This document shows, piece after piece, positions 53,742 through 61,516 of a stretch of DNA of 64,000 nt. Location: positions 1,302,001 to 1,366,000 of the forward strand of contig NZ_JAUTBF010000001.1 of NCBI RefSeq assembly GCF_030818955.1. Reading direction: 5' to 3'. The stretch comes from Microbacterium trichothecenolyticum (lineage in GTDB: Bacteria; Actinomycetota; Actinomycetes; Actinomycetales; Microbacteriaceae). The translations under genes and the position numbers were made by a program. How positions within the stretch are numbered: the first letter of the stretch is position 1; each line of letters begins with the position of its first letter. The notes beneath the pieces were generated by a model. That model did not search any database, had not been told where the DNA came from, and worked only from the letters and a program-made list of their open reading frames with translations.

Positions 53742-55340
53742 GTGCTCGCCACCTATGTCATCGGGCTGCGAGAAGGGCTCGAAGCGGCCCTGATCGTCGG
53801 CATCATCGCCGCATTCCTCAAGAACAACGGCCGACGACTGACCGGCATGTGGATCGGCGTCGTGCTCGCGGTGGCTCTGTCGATCGGGGTCGGCGTCGTC
53901 CTCTCGCTCGTGGAGCAGTCACTCCCCCAGGCCGCTCAAGAGGCGATGGAGACCGTCATCGGAGCGGTCGCGATCTTCTTCGTCACCGGCATGCTCGTGT
54001 GGATGAACCGTCACGCGCGGAGCATGCGGTCCGAGCTGGAGGAGCACGCGGGAGCCGCTCTCAAAGACGGGCACGCGTGGGCGCTCGCGCTGATGGCGTT
54101 CCTCGCCGTGTTGAAAGAGGGCTTCGAGACGAGCGTGTTCCTGCTCGCGACGTTCTCGGCTTCGACGGATGCCGCGCTCGCCGCTCTTGGCGCCAGCCTC
54201 GGCGTCCTGACCGCCATCGCCGTCGGAATCGGGATCTACCTGGGCGGCGTCCGCATCAACCTCAGCCGGTTCTTCCGCGTGACGGGCGGATTCTTGATCC
54301 TCGTGGCCGCGGGACTGGTCGTCTCCACCCTCCGTACGGCCCATGAGGCGGGCTGGCTCACGGGCGGGCAGCAGCGCACCGTCGACCTCTCAGCGATCGT
54401 GACACCCGGCAGCATCCCGTCCGCGCTCATCACCGGCGTCCTCGGCATCCCGGCCGATCCCCGCCTGATCGAGGTCGTCGGATGGTTCGCCTATCTGATC
54501 CCCGTCGCGCTGTTCGTCTTCTGGCCGCGTGCCGCGCGTCCGCGCGCCGACCGCGTGCCGCGCCTGCAGGCCGCCCTCGGTGCCGCGGCGGCGGTCGTCG
54601 CCATCGCGCTGGCCGTGAGCTGGGCGCTTCCGACGACGACCGCGCCCGGCCCCCTGACGCTCGCCGCCGGCGCGTCGGGCACCGATGGCGCGACGACGGG
54701 CACCGCGAGCCTGGCGGGAACCCGCCTGACGATCGCCCTCGACGGATCCGACGCGCGTACGGTGACCCTCGACGGGCCCTCGACCTCCGTCGAGCACGAG
54801 GGGGTCAACGCCTCGCAGTGGACATGGACGGACGATGACTCCGGCTCCGGACCCGCCACGCTCAGCCTCGAAGACCTCGCCACTCTGTCGGGCGGCCGGC
54901 TCCCGATCGGGATCAACCGCGCCCAGCAGCCCGGACCGTTCGCCGCGCACTGGCAGATCAGCGACGAGGTGTCGGTATGGACCGCCGAGGGCGTCCTGCT
55001 CGATGCCTCCTCGACGCGCGACGCGATCGTGACGCTCAGCGGCGGCGGACTCACGACCGAGCGATCGGTGACCGTCACGGGCGCCGACCTCGCCCACCCC
55101 GACGCCGGCTGGCACGGAGCCACGGCCGAGGTCTCGGCCCGCGCCGCCCTGGCCGAGGCCCGGATCGAGACCGACAACGAGCGACTGCTCTGGGGCGTGC
55201 AGGTTCCCGCCGTGCTCGCCGTCGCCGCCATCGCGCTGCTGCTCGCAGCGTGGCGCGGACGCCGCCGCACGCGCGCACACGAGGCAGTCGAGGCATCCCC
55301 CGCGCCTTTCACGCACCCCGCCCACGCCGCCGCCCCGTGA
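53742..55340 (+). CDS. efeU: Ferrous iron permease EfeU (FTR1 family) with extra domain
   Basis: A 532-residue inner-membrane iron permease. Residues 1-300 are the seven-helix FTR1 core with two iron-binding R/K-E-G-x-E motifs (REGLE at 10-14, KEGFE at 125-129). Residues about 300-500 form an extracytoplasmic Thr/Ser/Asp-rich, beta-strand-like domain, closed by a final membrane helix (about 485-510). The usual EfeU is near 280 residues, so the C-terminal part is an addition. GTG start with AGAGG site. First gene of efeUOB. Confidence 0.93.
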   Translation: MLATYVIGLREGLEAALIVGIIAAFLKNNGRRLTGMWIGVVLAVALSIGVGVVLSLVEQSLPQAAQEAMETVIGAVAIFFVTGMLVWMNRHARSMRSELEEHAGAALKDGHAWALALMAFLAVLKEGFETSVFLLATFSASTDAALAALGASLGVLTAIAVGIGIYLGGVRINLSRFFRVTGGFLILVAAGLVVSTLRTAHEAGWLTGGQQRTVDLSAIVTPGSIPSALITGVLGIPADPRLIEVVGWFAYLIPVALFVFWPRAARPRADRVPRLQAALGAAAAVVAIALAVSWALPTTTAPGPLTLAAGASGTDGATTGTASLAGTRLTIALDGSDARTVTLDGPSTSVEHEGVNASQWTWTDDDSGSGPATLSLEDLATLSGGRLPIGINRAQQPGPFAAHWQISDEVSVWTAEGVLLDASSTRDAIVTLSGGGLTTERSVTVTGADLAHPDAGWHGATAEVSARAALAEARIETDNERLLWGVQVPAVLAVAAIALLLAAWRGRRRTRAHEAVEASPAPFTHPAHAAAP

Positions 55341-55387
55341 CGCCGGCGCCGCTCCTCGATTCACCCATCCCTTTCCCTAGGAGAACC

Positions 55388-56620
55388 ATGTCTTCTCGTA
55401 CCCGAATCGCGGCGCGCAGCAGCGCGATCGCTCTCCTCGCCGTCGGCGGCCTCGCCCTCGCCGGCTGCAGCGGCACCGACAACAGCGCACCGGCAGCCGC
55501 TCCCACGAACTCCAGCGGTGCCACCCAGGTCACCATCACCCTCACGGGAGACGACGGCGACGCCTGCGCGCTCGACTTCGACACCGCCCCCGCCGGTCCC
55601 ATCACCTTCACGGTGGTGAACAAGAGCTCGACCGCGATCACCGAGGTCGAGCTGCAGAGCAAGAGCCGCATCCTCGGCGAGAAAGAGAACCTCGCGCCCG
55701 GCCTGCCGCCGGTGTCGTTCACGACGCGCCTGGACGGCGGCACCTACCAGGTGTACTGCCCCGGGGCGACGAACGAGACCACCGACTTCACCGTCACCGG
55801 CGAGAGCGCGACGGCGACCGGCGGATCGGTGTCGGCCCTGCTCGAGCAGGGCACCCAGGGGTACGCCGACTACACCAAGGGCGTCGTGGCCGACATGGTC
55901 ACCGCCGTGACGAACCTGCAGAGCGCCGTGGACAGCGGTGACGTCCAGGCGGCGCAGAAGCAGTACGCGCTGGCCCGTCCCTTCTACGAGAAGATCGAGT
56001 CCGACGTCGAGGGGTTCGTGCTCGACGGCTTCGACCCGACCGACAACGCGGGCAACCTCGACTACCTCATCGACATGCGAGAGGCCACCCCGCCGGACCC
56101 GGCCGTCGGGTGGTCGGGCTTCCACGCGATCGAGCGCGACCTGTTCCAGGACGGCACGATCACCGACTCCACCAAGACCCTCGCCGCGGGACTGGTGGAG
56201 AACACCCAGAAGCTGCAGACGGTCATGGGCACGCTGACGTACAAGCCCGAAGACCTCGCCAATGGTGCCGCCGCGCTTCTCGAAGAGGTGCAGTCGGCGA
56301 AGATCACCGGCGAAGAAGAGGCCTACAGCCACATCGACCTGGTCGACTTCGCCGCCAACGTCGAGGGCGCGCAGCAGGCCTTCGCCTTCCTGCGCCCGGG
56401 CCTCGACCAGATCGACAGCGGCCTCTCGACGCAGATCGCCGGGCAGTTCGACACGGTGACGAAGCTCCTCGACGGCTACCGTGACCCGAACGGACTCGGC
56501 GGCTACAAGCGATGGGATGACGCCCTGCGCGCGAGCGACGCGGTGACGCTCGGCAAGGCCGTCCAGGCGCTGCAGGAGCCCCTCTCGCGCATCGCCGAGA
56601 AGGTCGCGACCGCCTCGTGA
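55388..56620 (+). CDS. efeO: Iron uptake lipoprotein EfeO (cupredoxin + M75)
   Basis: A 410-residue lipoprotein: lipobox LALAGC (about 22-27), a cupredoxin-like domain (about 45-145, ...GGTYQVYCPGATNE), then the alpha-helical M75/imelysin domain with the HxxE metal motif in WSGFHAIERDLF. It binds iron outside the membrane and hands it to EfeU. A CTAGGAGAACC ribosome site precedes the ATG at 55388. It overlaps efeB by 4 nt. Confidence 0.94.
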   Translation: MSSRTRIAARSSAIALLAVGGLALAGCSGTDNSAPAAAPTNSSGATQVTITLTGDDGDACALDFDTAPAGPITFTVVNKSSTAITEVELQSKSRILGEKENLAPGLPPVSFTTRLDGGTYQVYCPGATNETTDFTVTGESATATGGSVSALLEQGTQGYADYTKGVVADMVTAVTNLQSAVDSGDVQAAQKQYALARPFYEKIESDVEGFVLDGFDPTDNAGNLDYLIDMREATPPDPAVGWSGFHAIERDLFQDGTITDSTKTLAAGLVENTQKLQTVMGTLTYKPEDLANGAAALLEEVQSAKITGEEEAYSHIDLVDFAANVEGAQQAFAFLRPGLDQIDSGLSTQIAGQFDTVTKLLDGYRDPNGLGGYKRWDDALRASDAVTLGKAVQALQEPLSRIAEKVATAS

Positions 56621-57894
56621 GCGAGCAGCCCGACGAGACGCCGTCGGCGAAGGGCCTGTCCCGCCGCGCGCTGTTGCTGACGGCCGCGGCGGGGGGCTTC
56701 GCCGTCGGCGGTCTCGCCGGCGGCGGGATCGCCGCATCCGCCGCGGCGGCCGGTCATGCCGACGGCGCCACGGGCGACGTGGTCGACCTCAGCACGGCTC
56801 ACCCGTTCTACGGCACCGGCGCACAGGCGGGCATCACGACGCCCGTGCAGCGGTACTCCGTCTTCATGACGTTCGACTACACCGGCGTCGGAGCAGCAGA
56901 CCTGCAGGTGCTTCTGGCCCGGTGGTCGGCGGCCATCGCCCAGCTGATGCAGGGCAAGACCGTCGGCGAGGTCGAACCCGAGCGCGTGGATGCCATCGGC
57001 AAAGACACCGGCGAGGCTCTCGATCTCGAACCGGCCGCCCTCACCGTGACCGTCGGTCTCGGGCCCGGACTGTTCACCGACAGGACGGGGCTCGCCGACC
57101 GCAAGCCGCCGCTGCTGCGCGACTTGCAGCTCGGCGACACCACGATCAAGCCCGAGCTGAACGGCGGCGATCTCTCGGTGCAGGCCTGCGCCGACGACCC
57201 GCAGGTCGCCTACCACGCGGTCCGTGCCCTCGCGCGGATGGGCAAGGACTCGGGCTCGGCGGCGACCCGATGGACGGTGATGGGCTTCGGCCGCGCGGCG
57301 GCGGGCAAGGGCCAATCCACACCGCGCAACCTCATGGGGTACAAGGACGGCACCCGCAACATCTTCGAGGCAGACGACCTCGACGCGTTCGTCTGGACCT
57401 CGGACGGCCCCGAATGGACGCGCGGCGGCACCTATCAGGTCGTCCGCAAGATCCAGATGCACATCGAGAACTGGGACACCGACCGCGTCAGCGACCAGAA
57501 CAACGTGTTCGGCCGCCACAAGGTGACCGGCGCCCCGCTCACCGGCACCCAGGAGTTCGACGAGCCCGACTTCGCCCAACAGGATGCCTCGGGCTCCCCC
57601 GTCATCCCGGCCACGGCGCACATCCGGCTCGCCGCGCACGAGACCAACGGAGGGGTGAAGATCCTCCGCCGCGGGTTCAACTACACCGACGGCATCAATC
57701 AGTTCGGGTTCCTCGACGGCGGCCTGCTCTTCCTCAGCTACCAGAACGACCCTGCGCACTTCGAGCAGTTGCAGTCCCGGCTGAGCCGTTCGGACGCCCT
57801 CAACGAGTACATCACGCACATCGGCTCGGGCATCTTCTTCGTGCCCCCCGCGCCGCGCGAAGGCTCGTACATCGCGGCGGGCCTCTTCGCCTGA
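56617..57894 (+). CDS. efeB: Deferrochelatase/DyP-type peroxidase EfeB
   Basis: A 425-residue dye-decolorizing heme peroxidase. Twin-arginine signal SRRALLLTAAAGG (about 15-27), the DyP motif GYKDGTRN with catalytic Asp, and the heme-ligand region RLAAHETNGGVKILRRG. Tat export implies folding with heme in the cytoplasm. In E. coli EfeB oxidises Fe(II) or helps remove iron from heme for EfeUO. The GTG start overlaps efeO (GTGA). Last gene of the operon. Confidence 0.94.
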   Translation: MSEQPDETPSAKGLSRRALLLTAAAGGFAVGGLAGGGIAASAAAAGHADGATGDVVDLSTAHPFYGTGAQAGITTPVQRYSVFMTFDYTGVGAADLQVLLARWSAAIAQLMQGKTVGEVEPERVDAIGKDTGEALDLEPAALTVTVGLGPGLFTDRTGLADRKPPLLRDLQLGDTTIKPELNGGDLSVQACADDPQVAYHAVRALARMGKDSGSAATRWTVMGFGRAAAGKGQSTPRNLMGYKDGTRNIFEADDLDAFVWTSDGPEWTRGGTYQVVRKIQMHIENWDTDRVSDQNNVFGRHKVTGAPLTGTQEFDEPDFAQQDASGSPVIPATAHIRLAAHETNGGVKILRRGFNYTDGINQFGFLDGGLLFLSYQNDPAHFEQLQSRLSRSDALNEYITHIGSGIFFVPPAPREGSYIAAGLFA

Positions 57895-57926
57895 GCGGCG
57901 CACTAAGCGGCGCCATGAGCAGCGGC

Positions 57927-57959
57927 ACGACCTCCGGCGGCGAACGCCCCGGAGGTCGT
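57927..57959 (+). terminator. Terminator after efeUOB
   Basis: 11-bp arms ACGACCTCCGG / CCGGAGGTCGT with an 11-nt GC-rich loop that can pair further, 33 nt past the efeB stop. Confidence 0.78.
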
Positions 57960-58039
57960 TGCCCTGGCGGCCGTGCGAGGCCTCCGGGGGCGAGTCGGTA
58001 ACGGTCGGCAACATTCGCCCGCGGCCGCGCCGCACGATT

Positions 58040-58045
58040 TAGCCT
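58040..58045 (+). promoter_or_regulatory. -10 hexamer of the IPNS-like gene
   Basis: TAGCCT, 6 nt before ATG 58052. Confidence 0.5.
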
Positions 58046-58051
58046 CGTGGC

Positions 58052-59068
58052 ATGTCCGACCTCAATCTCCCCGTGCTCGACCTCTCGCTCCTCGACCAGG
58101 GCCCGGATGCCGCTGCCCGCTTCCGCGACGAGCTGCGCGCCGCGACCCACGACGTCGGATTCTTCTACCTCACCGGTACCGGGGTGAGCCCCGAGCTCGA
58201 GGCGAGCCTGTTGAAGGCGGCGAAGGACTTCTTCGCCCTGCCGGAGGCCGACAAGCTCGCGATCGAGAACGTCACCAGCCCGCATTTCCGGGGCTACACA
58301 CGCGTCGGCGGCGAGCGCACTCAGGGCCGGGTCGACTGGCGCGAGCAGATCGACATCGGCCCCGAGCGCGATGCGATCGACGACCCCGACGGGCCCGGTT
58401 ACAACCGCCTGATCGGCCCGAACCTGTGGCCGGCCGCACAGCCCGAGCTCAAGGAGGTCGTCACCGAGTGGCACGACCACCTCACCGGCGTGGCCCGCAA
58501 GCTGCTGCGTGCGTGGGCGCTCGCCCTCGGCGCCGAGGAGCAGTACTTCGACCGTCACTTCGGCGACCCGCAGACCCTCATCAAGATCGTGCGCTACCCC
58601 GGCAAAGACGACCCGACTCCCCAGCAGGGCGTCGGCGCGCACAAGGACTCGGGCGTTCTCACCCTGCTGTGGGTCGAGCCCGGCAAGGGCGGTCTGCAGG
58701 TCGAACGCGACGGCGAGTGGGTCGACGCTCCCCCGGTTCCCGGCGCCTTCGTCGTCAACATCGGCGAACTGCTCGAGTACGCCACGCAGGGATACCTCAC
58801 GGCCACGAACCACCGCGTCATCTCGCCGAAGTATCCCGACGAGCGCATCTCGGTGCCGTTCTTCTTCAACCCCGCCCTCGATGCGCGGCTGCCGATCATC
58901 GAGCTGCCCGCGGAGTTGGCATCCGAGGTCCGCGGCGTCACCGACGACCCGACCAACCCGATCCACGCGACCTACGGCGAGAACGCGCTCAAGTCCCGTC
59001 TGCGCGCCCACCCCGACGTCGCCGAGCGCTGGCACGCCGACCTGCTGGCGGCGCGCACCGCTTCCTGA
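58052..59068 (+). CDS. Isopenicillin N synthase-family non-heme iron oxygenase
   Basis: A 338-residue 2-oxoglutarate/Fe(II)-type double-stranded beta-helix enzyme. N-terminal DIOX_N domain (LPVLDLSLLDQG...HDVGFFYLTGTGV), then the iron facial triad His197-x-Asp199 (GAHKDSG) and His254 (TNHRV), and the Arg265-x-Ser267 pair typical of 2-oxoglutarate binding. The family is often called IPNS-like in actinobacteria, without any link to penicillin. Substrate unknown. Position right after the iron-uptake operon may be coincidental. Confidence 0.9.
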   Translation: MSDLNLPVLDLSLLDQGPDAAARFRDELRAATHDVGFFYLTGTGVSPELEASLLKAAKDFFALPEADKLAIENVTSPHFRGYTRVGGERTQGRVDWREQIDIGPERDAIDDPDGPGYNRLIGPNLWPAAQPELKEVVTEWHDHLTGVARKLLRAWALALGAEEQYFDRHFGDPQTLIKIVRYPGKDDPTPQQGVGAHKDSGVLTLLWVEPGKGGLQVERDGEWVDAPPVPGAFVVNIGELLEYATQGYLTATNHRVISPKYPDERISVPFFFNPALDARLPIIELPAELASEVRGVTDDPTNPIHATYGENALKSRLRAHPDVAERWHADLLAARTAS

Positions 59069-59146
59069 CGCCGGCGCGGGTCGCGCGGCGGCATCGCGTG
59101 GGCGGCGGCGTCACATGGGCGGCGGCCCGGGGGCGGCACCGCCCCG

Positions 59147-59219
59147 CGACAGGGGATCGTTCGAGAACAGGTGACTCTCCCGGGCTGACGCCCTGTTCTC
59201 GAACGATGCCCTGTTCTCG
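59147..59219. repeat. Intergenic palindromic repeat element, copy 2
   Basis: ACAGGGGATCG, then CGTTCGAGAACAGG, a 20-nt centre, CCTGTTCTCGAACG and a second CCTGTTCTC 4 nt on. This is the same order and spacing as the copy at 4090-4164. The arms CGTTCGAGAACAGG / CCTGTTCTCGAACG are a perfect 14-bp inverted repeat. Confidence 0.75.
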
Positions 59220-59292
59220 GCGCCGCGCTGCGGGCCGGCGACGCTCCGCCCCCGACTGATGAACCAGCCCGGGCTCACGGCCGGGAACGCCG

Positions 59293-59321
59293 AAGGCCGC
59301 CCCACACCGTGGGGCGGCCTT
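59293..59321. terminator. Terminator between the IPNS-like gene and rpsO
   Basis: Perfect 13-bp stem AAGGCCGCCCCAC / GTGGGGCGGCCTT with a 3-nt loop, 36 nt past the rpsO stop; could serve both convergent genes. Confidence 0.85.
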
Positions 59322-59356
59322 CCAAGAATGTTTTGCGCGATAGAACGCTGGTGCGC

Positions 59357-59626
59357 TCAGCGACGCAGACCGAGACGCTCGATGAGCGAGCGGTAACGGT
59401 TGATGTCGACCTCCTGCAGGTAACCCAGCAGGCGACGGCGCTGACCGACGAGCAGGAACAGGCCACGGCGCGAGTGGTGGTCGTGCTTGTGTGCCTTGAG
59501 GTGCTCGGTGAGGTCCTTGATGCGCTGCGTCAGCATCGCGACCTGCACCTCGGGGGATCCGGTGTCACCGGGGTGCGTCGCGTACTCTTCGATGATCGCC
59601 TTCTTGACGTCTGCTTCGAGTGCCAT
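59357..59626 (-). CDS. rpsO: 30S ribosomal protein S15
   Basis: An 89-residue ribosomal protein ([61 protein letters not shown]) binding 16S rRNA. Full length. Usually cotranscribed with pnp; here it stands alone, on the same strand as pnp but 17.4 kb before it. A GAAGGAAGGGG ribosome site precedes the ATG; a weak TTGCCG-16-TAAAGA promoter lies at 59683-59710. Confidence 0.98.
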   Translation of the reverse strand: MALEADVKKAIIEEYATHPGDTGSPEVQVAMLTQRIKDLTEHLKAHKHDHHSRRGLFLLVGQRRRLLGYLQEVDINRYRSLIERLGLRR

Positions 59627-59682
59627 AGATGGGATCCCCTTCCTTCTCATTGCGCGGCGCCCGTCACCCGATGTGCGAGCTC

Positions 59683-59710
59683 TCTTTATCCGCGGCCGAT
59701 CGAACGGCAA
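59683..59710 (-). promoter_or_regulatory. Possible rpsO promoter
   Basis: On the minus strand TTGCCG (59705-59710), 16-nt spacer, TAAAGA (59683-59688), about 50 nt before the start codon. Only a moderate match. Confidence 0.35.
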
Positions 59711-59890
59711 CCGCATGAGTCTACCAGCATCCGGATGCCACCACCGCACTGTTCCGCCACGCCGGCGCCGCGACGGCGGGCGGCGCCCGGCTCCCTCTCG
59801 CCGTCCAGCGCCAGGGGCGCTCACCGCCCCGACGCCGGCGACCCGACACCGACCACCCGACGCCGACCACCCGATGTCGGAGGTCTGACG

Positions 59891-59896
59891 TAGCCT
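59891..59896 (+). promoter_or_regulatory. -10 hexamer of the DUF167-MFS operon
   Basis: TAGCCT, 6 nt before GTG 59903. Confidence 0.5.
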
Positions 59897-59902
59897 CGAT
59901 CC

Positions 59903-60124
59903 GTGCAGCTCACCGTCCGCGTCAAACCCGGGAGTCGGCGCGGTCCCCTCGTCGAGGAGACCGCCGACGGTCTCGTCGTACACGTGCGCGAACGCGCCGT
60001 CGAGGGCGCGGCCAACGACGGCGTCGTGAAGGCCCTCGCCGCCCACTTCGGGGTCGCCCCGCGCGACGTCGAGATCCTTCGGGGCCACACCGCCCGCATC
60101 AAGCGCGTCGAGGTCGACGCGTGA
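59903..60124 (+). CDS. DUF167 (YggU-type) protein
   Basis: A 73-residue protein of the YggU/DUF167 family ([59 protein letters not shown]). Function unknown. GTG start with leaderless spacing. The stop overlaps the MFS gene by 4 nt (GTGA). Confidence 0.9.
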   Translation: MQLTVRVKPGSRRGPLVEETADGLVVHVRERAVEGAANDGVVKALAAHFGVAPRDVEILRGHTARIKRVEVDA

Positions 60125-61425
60125 AGGTGCGCCGCAGCGCGTTCATCGACCTGCGCCCCTTCACCACCTCCCCCGCGTTCGCGCGCCTGTGGATCGGGTC
60201 CACGCTCGCGGGCCTCGGCGGCCAGCTGACCGTCGTCGCGGTCATGCTGCACGTGTTCGAACTGACGCAGAGCACGTTCGCCGTGTCGATGATCGCGGTC
60301 GCGGGTCTCGTGCCCATGATCCTGGCCGGGCTCTATGGCGGCATGCTCGCCGACGCCTTCGACCGACGCACCGTGGCCCTGCTCGCGGCCCTCATCACCT
60401 TCGCCTCGACCGCGCTGCTCGCGATCCTCGCCTGGACGGGACTCGAGACCGTGGGGTGGCTGTTCGTGCTGAGCGTGGTGAACTCCGCGGCCAATTCGAT
60501 CGTCATGGCGACGAAGTCGGCGATCACCCCGCGGCTGCTCCCCCGCGACCTGCTGCCCGCGGCCGCTGCCCTGCAGGGGGTCACGGTCGGCATCATGGTG
60601 ATGGCAGGTCCCGCCCTCGCGGGCGTGCTCGTCGCCGTGGCGGGCTACGCCTGGACGTACTCGCTCGACGTCCTGCTCATGACATCCCTGTTCCTGGGCC
60701 TGTGGTCTCTGCCGAAGCTCCGCCCCGAGGGCGAGGTCGTGCGCCCCGGACTGGAGTCGCTGCGCGACGGCGCACGGTTCCTGCGACGTGCCCCCAACAT
60801 CCGCCTGCAGTACATCCTCGACATCGTCGCGATGACCTTCGGGCAGCCGGTCACCCTCTTCCCCGCGATCGGCGCCGTCCTCCTGGGTGGCGGGGCCATC
60901 ACGACCGGCGTGCTCACCGCCGCGGTCGCCGCGGGAGCGTTCCTGTCCAGCCTGTTCTCGGGCCCGATCGGGCGCGTGCGCCGACAGGGCCTGGGTATCG
61001 AGCGGTCGATCCAGGTCTACGGGCTGTCCATCGGCGCGTTCGGCCTCGTGCTGCTGGCGGCCGCCCTCGGGTGGATGCGCCCCGACCTCGTCGACGAGAA
61101 GCACGCTGCGGTCGGGCTGATCGTCGTGGCCGCGATCGTCCTCGCCGTCTCCGGCGCCGCCGACAACGTCAGTGCCATCTACCGCTCGACGATGATGCAA
61201 GCGGCTGTTCCGGATGCCATGCGCGGGCGCCTGCAGGGGATCTTCATCGTCGTGGTGGCCGGCGGACCCCGCATCGGGGCCCTCTACGCCGGCACCCTTG
61301 CGACACTCACAGCACTCTGGGTGCCGCCCCTGTTCGGCGGCATCCTGATCCTCGCGCTCGTCGGTGTGCTGGTCCGCCTCTCCCCGCGCTTCCGCCACTA
61401 CGACGCGCTGGACCCCCAACCCTGA
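60121..61425 (+). CDS. MFS transporter, enterobactin-exporter-like
   Basis: A 434-residue major-facilitator protein with about 12 membrane segments in two bundles. The loop 2-3 motif reads [19 protein letters not shown]. It belongs to the MFS_3/EntS-type group annotated as siderophore or drug exporters. GTG start coupled to DUF167. Direction (export) and substrate are inferred from family only; no siderophore synthesis genes are in the window. Confidence 0.9.
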   Translation: MKVRRSAFIDLRPFTTSPAFARLWIGSTLAGLGGQLTVVAVMLHVFELTQSTFAVSMIAVAGLVPMILAGLYGGMLADAFDRRTVALLAALITFASTALLAILAWTGLETVGWLFVLSVVNSAANSIVMATKSAITPRLLPRDLLPAAAALQGVTVGIMVMAGPALAGVLVAVAGYAWTYSLDVLLMTSLFLGLWSLPKLRPEGEVVRPGLESLRDGARFLRRAPNIRLQYILDIVAMTFGQPVTLFPAIGAVLLGGGAITTGVLTAAVAAGAFLSSLFSGPIGRVRRQGLGIERSIQVYGLSIGAFGLVLLAAALGWMRPDLVDEKHAAVGLIVVAAIVLAVSGAADNVSAIYRSTMMQAAVPDAMRGRLQGIFIVVVAGGPRIGALYAGTLATLTALWVPPLFGGILILALVGVLVRLSPRFRHYDALDPQP

Positions 61426-61516
61426 CGAGGCCCCCGGCAGCCGCCGACGACGACGAATGTGACGCCCCATTGCGTGCCGCCGACCTCGACGGCCACGACG
61501 GCGAGAGCATGACGGG

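Noticed and set aside
58052..59068. IPNS-like gene considered as part of a beta-lactam cluster
   Set aside because: No ACV synthetase or other antibiotic genes; the name reflects fold only.
60121..61425. MFS gene considered as proof of a siderophore locus with efeUOB
   Set aside because: It is cotranscribed with DUF167, separated from efeUOB by rpsO, and no siderophore biosynthesis genes are present.
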